A DNA stretch of 40,642 bases from CAZIOH01 sp964540815. GTDB lineage: Bacteria > Myxococcota_A > Polyangia > Fen-1088. The notes under the pieces were generated by a model that did not search any database, had not been told where the DNA came from, and saw only the letters and a list, made by a program, of their open reading frames with translations. This document shows positions 17,035 to 25,567 of the stretch, one piece after another. The first letter of the stretch is position 1. Each line of letters starts with the position of its first letter. The translations under genes and the position numbers were made by a program. The stretch lies in assembly GCA_964540815.1 (NCBI GenBank), contig CAZIOH010000058.1, forward strand, positions 1-40,642, written 5' to 3'.

Positions 17035-19635
17035 ATGCGACCACTCGTGGTCTGGGCCGTGGCATTTTCTCTTGGGATCGCAGCGCGCGCGCAGGGGTCT
17101 TCGCTGTCGTCTATCGTCGGGGCGTCGGTCGGCGCGGGCGTGGTCGCTCTCGCGATCACGCGCCGCTGGCCAAGAGGCCCGTGGAGGTGGCGTGCGGCCT
17201 CGCGGCGGCTGCTGCTGCCGACCGTATGCGCGCTCGTCGCGGGCGGTAGCTGGTTCGCGCGCCATGAGCAAAAGTATAATAGCAAAATGGTGGAGCTCGT
17301 CGGCGCCGTGGAGACCGATCGCCCCGTCCCCTGGTCGGGGATCGTCGTCTCGGCGCCCGAGGCCGCGCGCGCGGGCTGGCGCATCCGGGTGCGCGCGACC
17401 CGCATCGCCGGGCGCGAGGTGCAGGCGCTGGTCGCGCTCTCGCTCGCCGCCGGCCAGGCGGACCTGCTGCCCGGCGACCGGATCGAGCCGCGATCGAAGT
17501 TGCACATCCCGCGCGGGACCGCGAACCCGGGCGTCCCCGATCCCGAGCTCCAGCTGCGGGCCGCCGGGATCGAGCTGCTGACCGGCGTCGGTTCGGTGGC
17601 CGACCTGCGCCTGGTGCGCCCCCACGGGGCGGCGGAGCGCCGGGGCTGGTCGGCGCTCGACGCGTGGTGCTGGTGGCTGCGGCGGGCGGCGGTCGCGCGC
17701 CGGGCGCTGGCGGCGGCGGTCGATCGCCGGGTGGCGGGCGCCCCCGGGCTCTTTCTCCACACGGCCATGCTGGGTGAGCGGCGGCAGGCCGACGTGCGCG
17801 TCGAGGACGGGTTTCGCGCAGCCGGGGCGACCCACGTCCTCTCCGTCTCCGGGCTTCACCTGGCGGTGGTGGCGATGGCCCTCTTCTCGGCCCTCCGCGC
17901 CATCCTCCGCCGCGTACCGCGGCTGGCGCTCACGGTGTCGCCCGCCGGTCTGGCGGCCGCCTGCACCATCCCGGCCGTGTGGTTCTATACGGCGCTGACC
18001 GGCGGAGCGATCGCCACCGTTCGCGCGGCGTGCATGATGACGGTCGGGTTCGGCGCGCACCTCGTCGGCCGCCGGAGCTCGACCGTGGTGTCCGTCGCCC
18101 TGACCGCGCTGCTATTGACCTTCGCGCTCCCCGACGTGATCTTCGACGTGTCCTACCAGCTCTCGATCTGCTCGGTGCTGGCGCTGGCGCTCTGGCTCCG
18201 GCGTCGCGACCGGCCAGGGCGGGTGGGGTGCGGCGGCGGCGGCCTGGCCGCCCGCGCCCTCCGCGCCGCCGGACGCAGCGTGCGCGGCCTGGCGTTCGCG
18301 ACGCTGGTGGCGGGCACGCTGACCGCCCCGCTCGTGGCGCATCACTTCGGCGAGGTGACTCCGGCTGCCCCCCTCGGCAACCTGGTGCTGGTCCCGCTGG
18401 TCGAGAGCGTGGTGGTCCCCGTGGGGCTGGTGGGCGGCGCACTCGGGGCGACCCTCGGAGACTGGGCCTCCGGTCCGCCGCTGGCGATCGCCGGGTGGAC
18501 GGCGCAGCTCGTGCTGTCGCTCGCCGAGCTGTTTCGGCGGCACGCGCCGGTCCTGCTCACGCGGGCGCCGAATGCCGGCGAGACCCTGATCCTGTCCCTG
18601 GCCGGCGGGCTCGCGATCCACGCCTGCGCGCGCCTCGAGTGGCGGGGGGCGGACGCTCGACGGCGGCTTCCCTTGCCCAGCATCTCGCCGCCCGCCGCGC
18701 GGCGACAGCTGGCCCTGGCGCTGCTCGGCGTGTCCGCCGGATTTGCCAGCCTCGCGCTACGCGATCTCTCTCGCCGTCGCCGGACCGATCTCGTGGTGAC
18801 GTTCCTCGACGTGGGGCAGGGGGATTCAGCCGTCGTGCAGTTTCCCGGTGGGCACACCATGCTGATCGACGCGGGAGGCACCTACGACGGCGCGTTCGAC
18901 CCCGGCGCGCGGATCGTGGAGCCATTCCTGCGCGCCGCGGGAATCCTGCGGCTCGATCTGGTGGCGCTCTCCCATCCGCACCCGGATCACATGGGCGGGT
19001 TGCACCGGGTGCTGCAGCGGTTCGAGGTGAACGCGCTGTGGACCTCGGGGGACGACGGCCACAACCCCGACTACCGGACCCTCCTCGCCGAGGCGGCCGA
19101 GCGCCGGATTCCCACCCCCGCCCCGGCGCGCTGCGCCCTCGGCGATGGCGGAGCGCCCGCGCTGGTCGAGCCCCTCGGGCCGTTCGTGACGGATCCGGAC
19201 GGACGCGAACGGATCGGACCGCCCGACGGAGCGTCGGTGAACGACGCCTCCCTGGTCCTGCGGGTGGCGAGGGCCGGCCGGGCGGTGCTGTTCTCGGGAG
19301 ATCTCGAGGGCCCGGGCGAAGGAGAGCTCCGTGGCCGGGTCGATGTCGGTCAGACCATCGCCGCCGACGTGCTGAAGGTGCCACACCACGGCAGCCGGAC
19401 CTCGTCCTCCGAGGAGTTGCTGAGCGCGGTGCATCCCCAGGTGGCGGTGATCTCGCTCGGCTGGCTCAACCGCTTTCATTTCCCGCGGCCCGAGGTGATC
19501 GCGCGCTACCGGCGGCGGGGCATCCGGATCCTGCGCACCGATGAGGTGGGAGCCATCACCCTCACCCTCGGTCCTGGCGGGGAGCTCGGTCTCGACTGTC
19601 AGCGCGGCTGCGATTCGCCCGACCCCGCGCGATGA
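17035..19635 (+). CDS. comEC: DNA internalization competence protein ComEC/Rec2
   Basis: The 866-residue membrane protein carries DNA across the inner membrane during transformation. The N-terminus has two hydrophobic segments and an OB-like soluble region (~85-200). The competence domain (~235-510) contains HVLSVSGLHLAVVAM and many helices. A C-terminal metallo-beta-lactamase-like domain (~586-866) has FLDVGQGDSAVV, LSHPHPDHMGG and VPHHGSRTSS, likely a nuclease. Length and order match full ComEC/Rec2 proteins. The start MRPLVVWAVAFSLG fits the family, with only a weak ribosome site. A perfect TATAAT lies inside the gene at 17275-17280, 6 bp before an in-frame ATG (17287). The FHA gene follows 67 bp downstream. 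Confidence 0.94.
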   Translation: MRPLVVWAVAFSLGIAARAQGSSLSSIVGASVGAGVVALAITRRWPRGPWRWRAASRRLLLPTVCALVAGGSWFARHEQKYNSKMVELVGAVETDRPVPWSGIVVSAPEAARAGWRIRVRATRIAGREVQALVALSLAAGQADLLPGDRIEPRSKLHIPRGTANPGVPDPELQLRAAGIELLTGVGSVADLRLVRPHGAAERRGWSALDAWCWWLRRAAVARRALAAAVDRRVAGAPGLFLHTAMLGERRQADVRVEDGFRAAGATHVLSVSGLHLAVVAMALFSALRAILRRVPRLALTVSPAGLAAACTIPAVWFYTALTGGAIATVRAACMMTVGFGAHLVGRRSSTVVSVALTALLLTFALPDVIFDVSYQLSICSVLALALWLRRRDRPGRVGCGGGGLAARALRAAGRSVRGLAFATLVAGTLTAPLVAHHFGEVTPAAPLGNLVLVPLVESVVVPVGLVGGALGATLGDWASGPPLAIAGWTAQLVLSLAELFRRHAPVLLTRAPNAGETLILSLAGGLAIHACARLEWRGADARRRLPLPSISPPAARRQLALALLGVSAGFASLALRDLSRRRRTDLVVTFLDVGQGDSAVVQFPGGHTMLIDAGGTYDGAFDPGARIVEPFLRAAGILRLDLVALSHPHPDHMGGLHRVLQRFEVNALWTSGDDGHNPDYRTLLAEAAERRIPTPAPARCALGDGGAPALVEPLGPFVTDPDGRERIGPPDGASVNDASLVLRVARAGRAVLFSGDLEGPGEGELRGRVDVGQTIAADVLKVPHHGSRTSSSEELLSAVHPQVAVISLGWLNRFHFPRPEVIARYRRRGIRILRTDEVGAITLTLGPGGELGLDCQRGCDSPDPAR
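17275..17289 (+). promoter_or_regulatory. Consensus TATAAT 6 bp before in-frame ATG inside comEC
   Basis: TATAAT (17275-17280) precedes ATG 17287, which is in frame with comEC at residue 85, in a local AT-rich pocket. The -35 region is not recognisable. It could start an internal, leaderless, N-terminally shortened product lacking the first two hydrophobic segments. Confidence 0.35.
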
Positions 19636-19689
19636 GCCGGCGGCGTCTGGGTGCGCCCGGGTGCGCGGGAGCCCCGCGCACGCTCGGTG

Positions 19690-19695
19690 TAAAGT
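19690..19695 (+). promoter_or_regulatory. Candidate -10 (TAAAGT), leaderless start of FHA gene
   Basis: TAAAGT ends 7 bp before the ATG at 19703 and no Shine-Dalgarno is present, so transcription would begin at or next to the start codon. Confidence 0.45.
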
Positions 19696-19702
19696 GCCGG
19701 CC

Positions 19703-20377
19703 ATGGCGCTGCGATTGAAACTCCTGCCCCGGGGAGCCGGTGTCCCGGGCGAGGCGCGCGAGGTGGGCCTCGGTGGGGAGTCCGAGGTTCGAATCGGCCG
19801 ACACCCCGACAACGATCTCGCGTTGCCCTTCGCTGGCATCTCGGCGATGCATGCGCGCCTCTTCCGCCAGGGCACCCCTCCCGGGTGGTGGCTGGAGGAT
19901 CTCGGGAGCTCGAACGGAACCTGGCTCGGGACCCGCCGCCTTCCTCCTCGGGCGCCCGAGCTGGTCCAGATCGGCGACCGGTTTCGCCTCGGCGAGCTCG
20001 TGCTGGTCGTCGATGGCATCGACGGAGGCCCGCTCTCCGCATCCGCCGAGAGCACCGCCACCATCGGCCGTCGCCTGATCGGCGGCGGCTCCGCTCCCCC
20101 CACACCCAGATCCACCCCAAGCTTCGCGCCACCCTCATCCGCATCCCAATCTCCCTCTCGCACGTCGACTCCGCGCGCTCCGTCGACCATCCCGCACGCC
20201 CGAGCACCAAGCCCGCGCTCGACGACCCCGAACCCAGCCGAGCGCCGGCGGCCGACCGAGTCCCCGCCTCCCGCGCCCGGCCGGTCCGTCGGCCGCATCG
20301 CGGTCATCGCCTTCGCCGTGGCGATGACCCTCCTCGCCGTCTCCGGCCTGATCGCTCTCGCGATCTCCCTGCGGTAG
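19703..20377 (+). CDS. FHA domain protein with C-terminal membrane anchor
   Basis: The 224-residue protein has an N-terminal forkhead-associated domain (about 20-100) with RIGRHPDNDL, ISAMHARL and LGSSNGTWLG, the residues that bind phosphothreonine. A Pro/Ser/Thr/Arg-rich linker (~120-195) follows, then one C-terminal transmembrane helix (~200-222), so it is a tail-anchored protein with the FHA domain in the cytoplasm. FHA proteins read Ser/Thr kinase signalling; no kinase is encoded in this window. The start is the ATG at 19703, where the fold begins. Confidence 0.88.
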   Translation: MALRLKLLPRGAGVPGEAREVGLGGESEVRIGRHPDNDLALPFAGISAMHARLFRQGTPPGWWLEDLGSSNGTWLGTRRLPPRAPELVQIGDRFRLGELVLVVDGIDGGPLSASAESTATIGRRLIGGGSAPPTPRSTPSFAPPSSASQSPSRTSTPRAPSTIPHARAPSPRSTTPNPAERRRPTESPPPAPGRSVGRIAVIAFAVAMTLLAVSGLIALAISLR

Positions 20378-20596
20378 CCCGTCGTCTGCGGCCCGTGGCC
20401 GTTGAGCCAGACGCGGACCGGGAAGGGCGAGGGCGCGTAAGAGGAGAACTTCCAGCCTCGACCATCTCCTGCGCGACACCGCGGGGCGAGGGAGCCTCTC
20501 TTCGTCGAAGCGCCGGAGCGAGCGAAGCGAGTGTGTCTTTCACCGGGAGGGGCGGCTTCGCCGCGCCGGCTCACCGCAGCAGGATCCGGGAGGGCC

Positions 20597-20624
20597 CGCG
20601 GGGGGGACGAAGTCCCCACCCGCG
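20597..20624. terminator. GC-rich hairpin between FHA gene and ffh
   Basis: A 12-bp stem with one bulge (left arm 20597-20608, right arm 20612-20624, GAA loop) lies 16 bp past the ffh stop on the minus strand, between convergent genes. It has no T-run, so a terminator role is only plausible. Confidence 0.4.
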
Positions 20625-20639
20625 ACCGCCGAAGGCGCG

Positions 20640-22235
20640 TCAGCGGTTCTTGCGTCCCGCCTTGCGCGCCTTGCGGGCATCCTTGCGCTTGCGCTTCTCC
20701 TTGCCCTTGTCGACGTTGCGTTTGGGGGCCTGGAAGTGCCCGCGCTCCGCCGAGGGCGTGTTCATCATCGACGCGAGCTGCTCCATGTCCATCCCGGCGA
20801 ACTTCTTCAGCTGCGCCATCTGCTTGAAGCCGGGGATCTTGCCCAGCAGGCCGGTCGACATCCCGATCTGCATCATCATCTGGCGCATGGTCGCGAAGCG
20901 GTTCAGCAGATCCGCCACCTCGGCCTCCTTGCGTCCGGCCCCCCGCGCCACGCGACGCAGTCGACTCTGGTCGTAGAACGCGCTGCGCTTCTTCTTGCGC
21001 TTGCCGCCCTCCACCACCTCCTCCCAGCTGGTGATCACGAACCGCTCGGGGTGGCGGCGCTCGTCGTCGGTCATCGACGAGATGACCGCCTTGATCCGGT
21101 CGAGCTCGCGATCGTCGATCTTCGCGCCCTCCGGCATGGCGTCGGCCATCCCCGGGATCTTGTCCACCATGTCCGACAGGGAGCCCATCTTCTTCAGGAC
21201 CGCGATCTGTTCGAGGAAGTCGTTCATGTCGAACTTCCCCTTCAACATGCGGACGGCGTCCTGCTCGGCCTTCTCCTCGTCCACCACCTCCTCGAACTGC
21301 TGCACCAGCCCCACCACGTCGCCCCGCCCCAGCACCCGGCTCGCCATCCCGTCCGGCCGGAACTCCTCCAGGCGGTCCGACGACTCGCCCATGCCGACGA
21401 ACTTGATCGGCTTGCCGGTCACCGCCTTGACCGAGAGCGCGGCCCCGCCCCGCGCGTCGCCATCCAGCTTGGTCAGCACCACCCCGTCGAGGTTCAACCG
21501 ATCGTTGAAGGCCTTGGCGGTCCCGACCGCGTCCTGCCCGATCATCGCGTCCACCACCAGGAGGATGTTGGCGGGGTGCACCCGCTTGTCGATCTCGGTC
21601 AGCTCCTGCATGAGCGGCTCGTCGATCGCCAGCCGTCCGGCGGTGTCGAAGATGACCACGTCGCGTCCGGTCTCCACCGCCACCCGCACCGCCCGCTCGC
21701 AGATGGCCGGCGGCGAGCCCCCAGGCTCGGAGTACACCGGCATCCCCAGCTTCTCGCCGATGATCTTGAGCTGCTCGATGGCCGCCGGCCGGTACACGTC
21801 GGCCGCCACCAGCAGCGGCCGCTTGTGGCTCTTCTCCAGGAAGCGGGCCAGCTTGCCGACGGTGGTGGTCTTTCCGGAGCCCTGCAGGCCCACCAGCATG
21901 ATCCCGGTGGGGCCCTTCTTGGCGAACTTCAGGCTGGTGTCCACCGGGCCCATCAGATCCACCAGCTCGTCGTGGCAGATCTTGACGAAGTGGTCCTCGG
22001 GGGAGACCCGCCGCACCTTCTCCTTGGTCGAGGCGCGCACCTTGACGATGACGCCGATGGCCTTCTCACGGACCCGGTTGCAGAAGTCCTGGACCACGTC
22101 GTAGCCCACGTCGGCCTCGAGCAACGAGGTGCGGACGTCCTTCAACGCCTCGTTCACCGTGGCCTCGTCGAGCTCGGCCAGCCCTTGAAAACGTTGCTTG
22201 GCGCTGCGGAAACCCTTGGTCAGTGTCTCGAACAT
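20640..22235 (-). CDS. ffh: Signal recognition particle protein Ffh (SRP54)
   Basis: The 531-residue GTPase targets nascent membrane proteins with SRP RNA and FtsY. The N domain covers 1-100. The G domain has GLQGSGKTTT (117-125), VYRPAA, DTAGR and TKLDGDARGG. The M domain has a methionine-rich RQMMMQIGM region and the RNA-binding SRLRRVARGAG (424-434). Between ERRHP (396) and that motif there are about 27 residues where typical Ffh has about 5. The extra segment is basic at its end (GGKRKKKRSAFYDQ). The C-terminal tail (~506-531) is also strongly basic. A TAGATT hexamer 9 bp before the ATG and the lack of a Shine-Dalgarno suggest a leaderless start. Confidence 0.96.
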   Translation of the reverse strand: MFETLTKGFRSAKQRFQGLAELDEATVNEALKDVRTSLLEADVGYDVVQDFCNRVREKAIGVIVKVRASTKEKVRRVSPEDHFVKICHDELVDLMGPVDTSLKFAKKGPTGIMLVGLQGSGKTTTVGKLARFLEKSHKRPLLVAADVYRPAAIEQLKIIGEKLGMPVYSEPGGSPPAICERAVRVAVETGRDVVIFDTAGRLAIDEPLMQELTEIDKRVHPANILLVVDAMIGQDAVGTAKAFNDRLNLDGVVLTKLDGDARGGAALSVKAVTGKPIKFVGMGESSDRLEEFRPDGMASRVLGRGDVVGLVQQFEEVVDEEKAEQDAVRMLKGKFDMNDFLEQIAVLKKMGSLSDMVDKIPGMADAMPEGAKIDDRELDRIKAVISSMTDDERRHPERFVITSWEEVVEGGKRKKKRSAFYDQSRLRRVARGAGRKEAEVADLLNRFATMRQMMMQIGMSTGLLGKIPGFKQMAQLKKFAGMDMEQLASMMNTPSAERGHFQAPKRNVDKGKEKRKRKDARKARKAGRKNR

Positions 22236-22244
22236 TGGTCGCGG

Positions 22245-22250
22245 AATCTA
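22245..22250 (-). promoter_or_regulatory. Candidate -10 (TAGATT), leaderless start of ffh
   Basis: On the minus strand TGCTAGATT precedes the ffh ATG by 9 bp, with an extended TG and a TGGAGA hexamer (4 of 6 matches to TTGACA) 17 bp further upstream. No Shine-Dalgarno lies between. Confidence 0.5.
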
Positions 22251-22324
22251 GCAGCCCGTGCCCAAAGTCTCCACGCCAGGCTTGCGCCGCGCCCCCCAGT
22301 CCAAGGCTCCGGGCCCTGTCTCGT

Positions 22325-22345
22325 GACGAGGACGAGGACGAGGAC
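22325..22345 (+). repeat. Hexanucleotide tandem repeat (gacgag)
   Basis: Three copies of gacgag plus a partial copy lie between ffh and the RDD gene, just past the RDD stop on the minus strand. A short microsatellite with no obvious function. Confidence 0.6.
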
Positions 22346-22367
22346 GGGCCCGAACTTCTTCTTCCGG

Positions 22368-22916
22368 CTACGAATCCAGGATCACGTAAGTCCCAGCCAG
22401 GTGATCATGCAGCGCGCGGTGCTCGCGATCGAAGATCGCCCACAGCCACCCGAGCGCGCCGGGCAAGACGCTGATGCTGAAGCCGAGCACCCGCAAGAGG
22501 CCGCGCCCGGCCCCCGGGGCTTGCCCGCGCGCCGAGATCAACCGGATCCCGAGCAGCTTCATCCCGAAGGTCTGGCCGGCCATCCCCGCGCAGTACAGCT
22601 GATAGAGCACCGTCAGCCCGAGGAAGAGCCCCACCGCGCCGACCGCCATGGGGCTCCGGTCGAGGAGCCCGGCCACCAGGAAGTCGGGTCCGATCTCGCG
22701 CAGCCTGGGGGGGCTCGCCCCGAGGGCCGTCGCGGTGAGGAGCGTGACGCACAGGCTGAGGGCCAGCAGCACGGCGGCGTCCACCGCGGCGGCGAGGACG
22801 CGCCGCACGAACCCCGATGCGTGTACACGCAGGACCACCTCGCCGTAGGCGCGGGTGGCTGGAGTTTCGGTTCTGGGGGGAGTCGGCATGGCCGCCGCGA
22901 CGCTCACCTCGACCAT
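22368..22916 (-). CDS. RDD family membrane protein
   Basis: The 182-residue protein has an Arg/Asp-containing first helix (GFVRRVLAAAVDAAVLL, ~35-55), two further hydrophobic helices (~85-110 and ~150-165), and the RDD signature end FDREHRALHDHLAGT. GQTFGMKLLGIRL is also typical. RDD proteins are small inner-membrane proteins of mostly unknown function, some linked to ion transport. The start ATG at 22916 is the best in frame. It lies between rsmE and ffh on the same strand. Confidence 0.85.
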   Translation of the reverse strand: MVEVSVAAAMPTPPRTETPATRAYGEVVLRVHASGFVRRVLAAAVDAAVLLALSLCVTLLTATALGASPPRLREIGPDFLVAGLLDRSPMAVGAVGLFLGLTVLYQLYCAGMAGQTFGMKLLGIRLISARGQAPGAGRGLLRVLGFSISVLPGALGWLWAIFDREHRALHDHLAGTYVILDS

Positions 22917-23002
22917 TCTGAGGATGCGAGGTCGAGAGGGCAAGATTTGTGCAGATATCGAGGACCCGGACGTCCCGGCTGGACAGACCTGGCTCGACCT
23001 GC

Positions 23003-23776
23003 TCACACCGGCCCGAGCCCTCCGACCATGGCCTGGGCGACCGCCAGCGCCGCGATGGCCGCGGTCTCGGTTCTCAAGATGCGCGGCCCGAGGGTCGCCA
23101 CCTGAAACCCCGAACGCATCGCCAGGTTCGCCTCGGCGGTCCCCAGGCCCCCCTCGGGGCCGATGAACAGGGCCACGCCGCCAGCGGCGTGGCCGATCGG
23201 GCCACCTGACCCCGCTGGTGCTCGTCGAGCGGACTCGAGCAGCTGCTGCAGCGACGGCGCCTTCGGGTCCTCCTCCCACGGCATGAACCGCAGCCGGACC
23301 TCGTCCCCGATGGCCGCGAGGGCGTCCGCGAGGGAGACCACCTCCGACAGCGCGAGGGCGGTGCTTCGACCGCACTGCCGCTCGGCCTCCCGCGCGATGC
23401 GCTGCCAGCGCTCGAGCCGTCCTTGCTGGCCGGCCGCCGTTCGTTCCGTTCGCACCGGGATCACCCGCGCGGCCCCGAGCTCGGTCGCCTTCTGTACGAT
23501 GAGCTCCATCCGATCCGCGCGCGGCAGGCCTTGCAGCAGGGTGACCGGGGGCGCGAGCGCCGGGGCGACGAAGGTGCGCGCGCCGAGCGTGAGCGTCACC
23601 GCGCGCGTCCCGGCCCGCTCGATGGTCGCGTCCACCTCGGTCCCGCGGCCATCGAAGAGACAGATCTTCTCGCCTGGTCCGAGGCGCAGCACCCGCACCA
23701 GGTAGTGCGCGGCCTCGCCCTCGAGCACCAGGGAATCTCCGTCGAGCGCGTCGGTCGCGGCGTGGATACGCGGCAT
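23003..23776 (-). CDS. rsmE: 16S rRNA m3U1498 methyltransferase
   Basis: The 257-residue SPOUT-class enzyme N3-methylates U1498 of 16S rRNA. It shows the N-terminal PUA-like domain with EAAHYLVRVLRLGPGE, then QKATELGAARVIPV, and the SAM-binding knot IGPEGGLGTAEANLA and LGPRILRTETA near the C-terminus. A Ser/Gly/Ala-rich insert is present at about residues 185-205. GGAG lies about 11 nt before the ATG. It follows prmA by 65 bp, an arrangement common in bacteria, and the two are likely co-transcribed. Confidence 0.94.
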   Translation of the reverse strand: MPRIHAATDALDGDSLVLEGEAAHYLVRVLRLGPGEKICLFDGRGTEVDATIERAGTRAVTLTLGARTFVAPALAPPVTLLQGLPRADRMELIVQKATELGAARVIPVRTERTAAGQQGRLERWQRIAREAERQCGRSTALALSEVVSLADALAAIGDEVRLRFMPWEEDPKAPSLQQLLESARRAPAGSGGPIGHAAGGVALFIGPEGGLGTAEANLAMRSGFQVATLGPRILRTETAAIAALAVAQAMVGGLGPV

Positions 23777-23841
23777 GCCGTCCTCGGTGCTCCCTGCCGG
23801 CGTGCGCCCGGGCCCTCGGCGAGGTCATCGCCTTGGCGGGA

Positions 23842-24780
23842 CTAGGCGGCGGGGGGGCTCCAGAGCAGATCCAGCGCCGCCCAGTCCCCGTCGTCCCGGC
23901 GCAGGACCCGGGAGAACCCGAGCGCGCGGAAGACCTCCCAGACGGGCTCCGCGTCGCGCAGCAAGAGCCCCGACAAGATGGCGTGGCCCCCGCGGCGCAG
24001 GCGGGCGGGAAAGTCCGGGGCCAGGTGGGCGAGCACGTCGGCCTGGATGTTGGCCATGATCACATCGAAGCCCCTGTCGGCGGGCGCCAGGTCGATCGAT
24101 CCCGTGGCCCGGGCGACCCGCGTGACGTGGTTGCGCTCGAAGTTCTCTCCGGCGCAGGCGGTCGACTCGGGGTCGAGATCGATCGCGAGCCCGGTGGCCT
24201 GCTTCCACAGCAGGCAGGCCGCGATCGACAGGATGCCCGAGCCGCACCCGAGATCGAGGAAGCGGGTGACGGCCCGCCCGTCTTTCTCCCACCGCTCCGC
24301 CAGATCCTCGGCGAGAGCGATCACCAGGCGGGTCGAGGCGTGTCCGCCGGTTCCGAAGGCCCGGCCCGGGTCGAGGTCGATAACCCGATCGCCGGTGACG
24401 AGCTCGCCCGGATCCCAGCTCGGCCGCACCACGAAACCGCGGCCCACCCGGGTGGCGCGGAAGAACTGCTTCCAGACGTCCCGCCACTCGTCCTCGTGGG
24501 CCGCCCGGGTGCGGATCTCGACCGGATCCACCGGGACCCCGGTCGCCCGCAGCCGCTCCACCACCCCGGCCACCAGCTCCTCGAGGCTGGCGAGCTCCTC
24601 GGGCTGGATGTGCACGATCGCGAGGGCCCGCCCGGCGGGGGCCTTGATGACGGTTCCGCCGTCACGGAGCTCCACCCCCTCGGCGAGCTCCGACAGCTCC
24701 GCTGTCATGACCTCCGCCGCCTCGGGGGCGGTCTCGACCTGGACCTCGAGCCAGCTCGTGCGGCGTTCCAACGTCGTCAT
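23842..24780 (-). CDS. prmA: Ribosomal protein L11 methyltransferase
   Basis: The 312-residue class I SAM methyltransferase has an N-terminal substrate domain (1-~115), then RAFGTGGHASTRL, FLDLGCGSGILSIAA (SAM-binding), and MANIQADVL in place of the usual ANI(L/Q) motif. It methylates L11 on Lys/N-terminus. It starts 38 bp after rpsU and is followed by rsmE, consistent with one translation-related transcript. The loss of any prmA-specific residue was not noticed. Confidence 0.93.
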   Translation of the reverse strand: MTTLERRTSWLEVQVETAPEAAEVMTAELSELAEGVELRDGGTVIKAPAGRALAIVHIQPEELASLEELVAGVVERLRATGVPVDPVEIRTRAAHEDEWRDVWKQFFRATRVGRGFVVRPSWDPGELVTGDRVIDLDPGRAFGTGGHASTRLVIALAEDLAERWEKDGRAVTRFLDLGCGSGILSIAACLLWKQATGLAIDLDPESTACAGENFERNHVTRVARATGSIDLAPADRGFDVIMANIQADVLAHLAPDFPARLRRGGHAILSGLLLRDAEPVWEVFRALGFSRVLRRDDGDWAALDLLWSPPAA

Positions 24781-24818
24781 GCCTCACACGGCGGGCGCGG
24801 GACCAACGGGCCCGTCGA

Positions 24819-25034
24819 CTAGCGAATCACGCGGCGCTTCTGCTCACGACGGCGACGCTTGCGGGCCTCGCGCATCTTGCGCTTCCGCTTCACCGATGGC
24901 TTCTCGTAGTACCGGCGGCGCTTGATCTCTTGAAGGATGCCTTCCTTCGACATCTTTTGCTTCAGAATCTTCATGGCCTTCTCGATCGAGTCGCGAACCT
25001 CGACCTCGAGTGGGCGGCCTAGCAGTGTCTCCAA
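24819..25034 (-). CDS. rpsU: 30S ribosomal protein S21, TTG start
   Basis: The 71-residue product matches S21 throughout: EVEVRDSIEKAMKILKQKM, EIKRRRYYEKPSVKRKRK, and a basic tail of KRRRREQKRR type. No ATG or GTG lies near the expected N-terminus. A TTG at 25034 has GGAGGCG about 5 nt upstream and puts the start where S21 begins, so I chose it. Further in-frame sequence upstream (to 25244) is low complexity and contains direct repeats, so it is unlikely to be coding. S21 helps 30S subunits bind mRNA; the rare start may lower its level. Confidence 0.9.
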   Translation of the reverse strand: METLLGRPLEVEVRDSIEKAMKILKQKMSKEGILQEIKRRRYYEKPSVKRKRKMREARKRRRREQKRRVIR

Positions 25035-25066
25035 GAAATCGCCTCCGGATGGCAGGGTGCAGGGGT

Positions 25067-25110
25067 GGTGCAGCGTGGGTGGTGCAGCGTCCAGTGCGCG
25101 GGTGCAGCGT
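25067..25110. repeat. Three copies of ggtgcagcgt upstream of rpsU
   Basis: The decamer ggtgcagcgt occurs at 25067-25076, 25081-25090 and 25101-25110, and a shorter gggtgcag at 25055-25062. All lie in the rpsU 5' region. They may be an mRNA or regulator-binding repeat; function unknown. Confidence 0.6.
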
Positions 25111-25224
25111 GGACTGAACCGTGAGAAGGGCCGGCATTCAACAACGCGTGACCGGGTGACGTCAAGCAGATCCGCCCTTCCCGGGCCCGCTTCCTCCACA
25201 TACACGGCACGTGCTCGCTGGCCC

Positions 25225-25265
25225 GCGGACGGAAAAACGGGCATATTGTGGCCGGTTCCGTCCGC
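25225..25265. promoter_or_regulatory. 10-bp inverted repeat around a possible -10
   Basis: GCGGACGGAA (25225-25234) and TTCCGTCCGC (25256-25265) are perfect complements with a 21-bp spacer holding catattgtgg. On the minus strand this contains a CACAAT/CAATAT hexamer, so the arms could be an operator around the rpsU promoter. Confidence 0.35.
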
Positions 25266-25567
25266 ACTTACCCTGCATCGGTGCGAGCCGCTCGGGTCGG
25301 CTGGCCCGGGAGCGCCGCGGATTCTCAGACTTCCAGTTATCTGACATAGGGTGAATTATGTAATTGAACGAACATATTATTTCTGAAATAGGCTAGCATT
25401 CCGCACTTTCACCCTTGTATGGTTGGCGCATTCTGTAGTATTCCCGGCGCTTCGCCGATTGGAGCCGGTTCGGAACGTCCGAGCCGCGAAACTGCACGGA
25501 AACCGAAGCAGCCCTCATCATGGTGACGAGGGGCGACGTGACGGGATGTGAAAAGGAGCTGAAAAAC

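Larger units (their letters stand above)
25035..25567. other. 530-bp intergenic between rpsU and small CDS
   Basis: No gene is supported here. It holds the rpsU Shine-Dalgarno, the ggtgcagcgt repeats (25067-25110), the 10-bp inverted repeat at 25225-25265, and a marked AT-rich island at about 25335-25400 containing TTGAAC (25361-25366) and TATTAT-like hexamers. The island is probably the promoter region of the downstream plus-strand genes, although spacing to a good -10 is not clear. Confidence 0.55.

Noticed and set aside
20736..23105. 789-residue plus-strand frame opposite ffh, RDD and rsmE
   Set aside because: His/Leu/Arg-rich shadow with no domain; the minus-strand genes have complete motifs.
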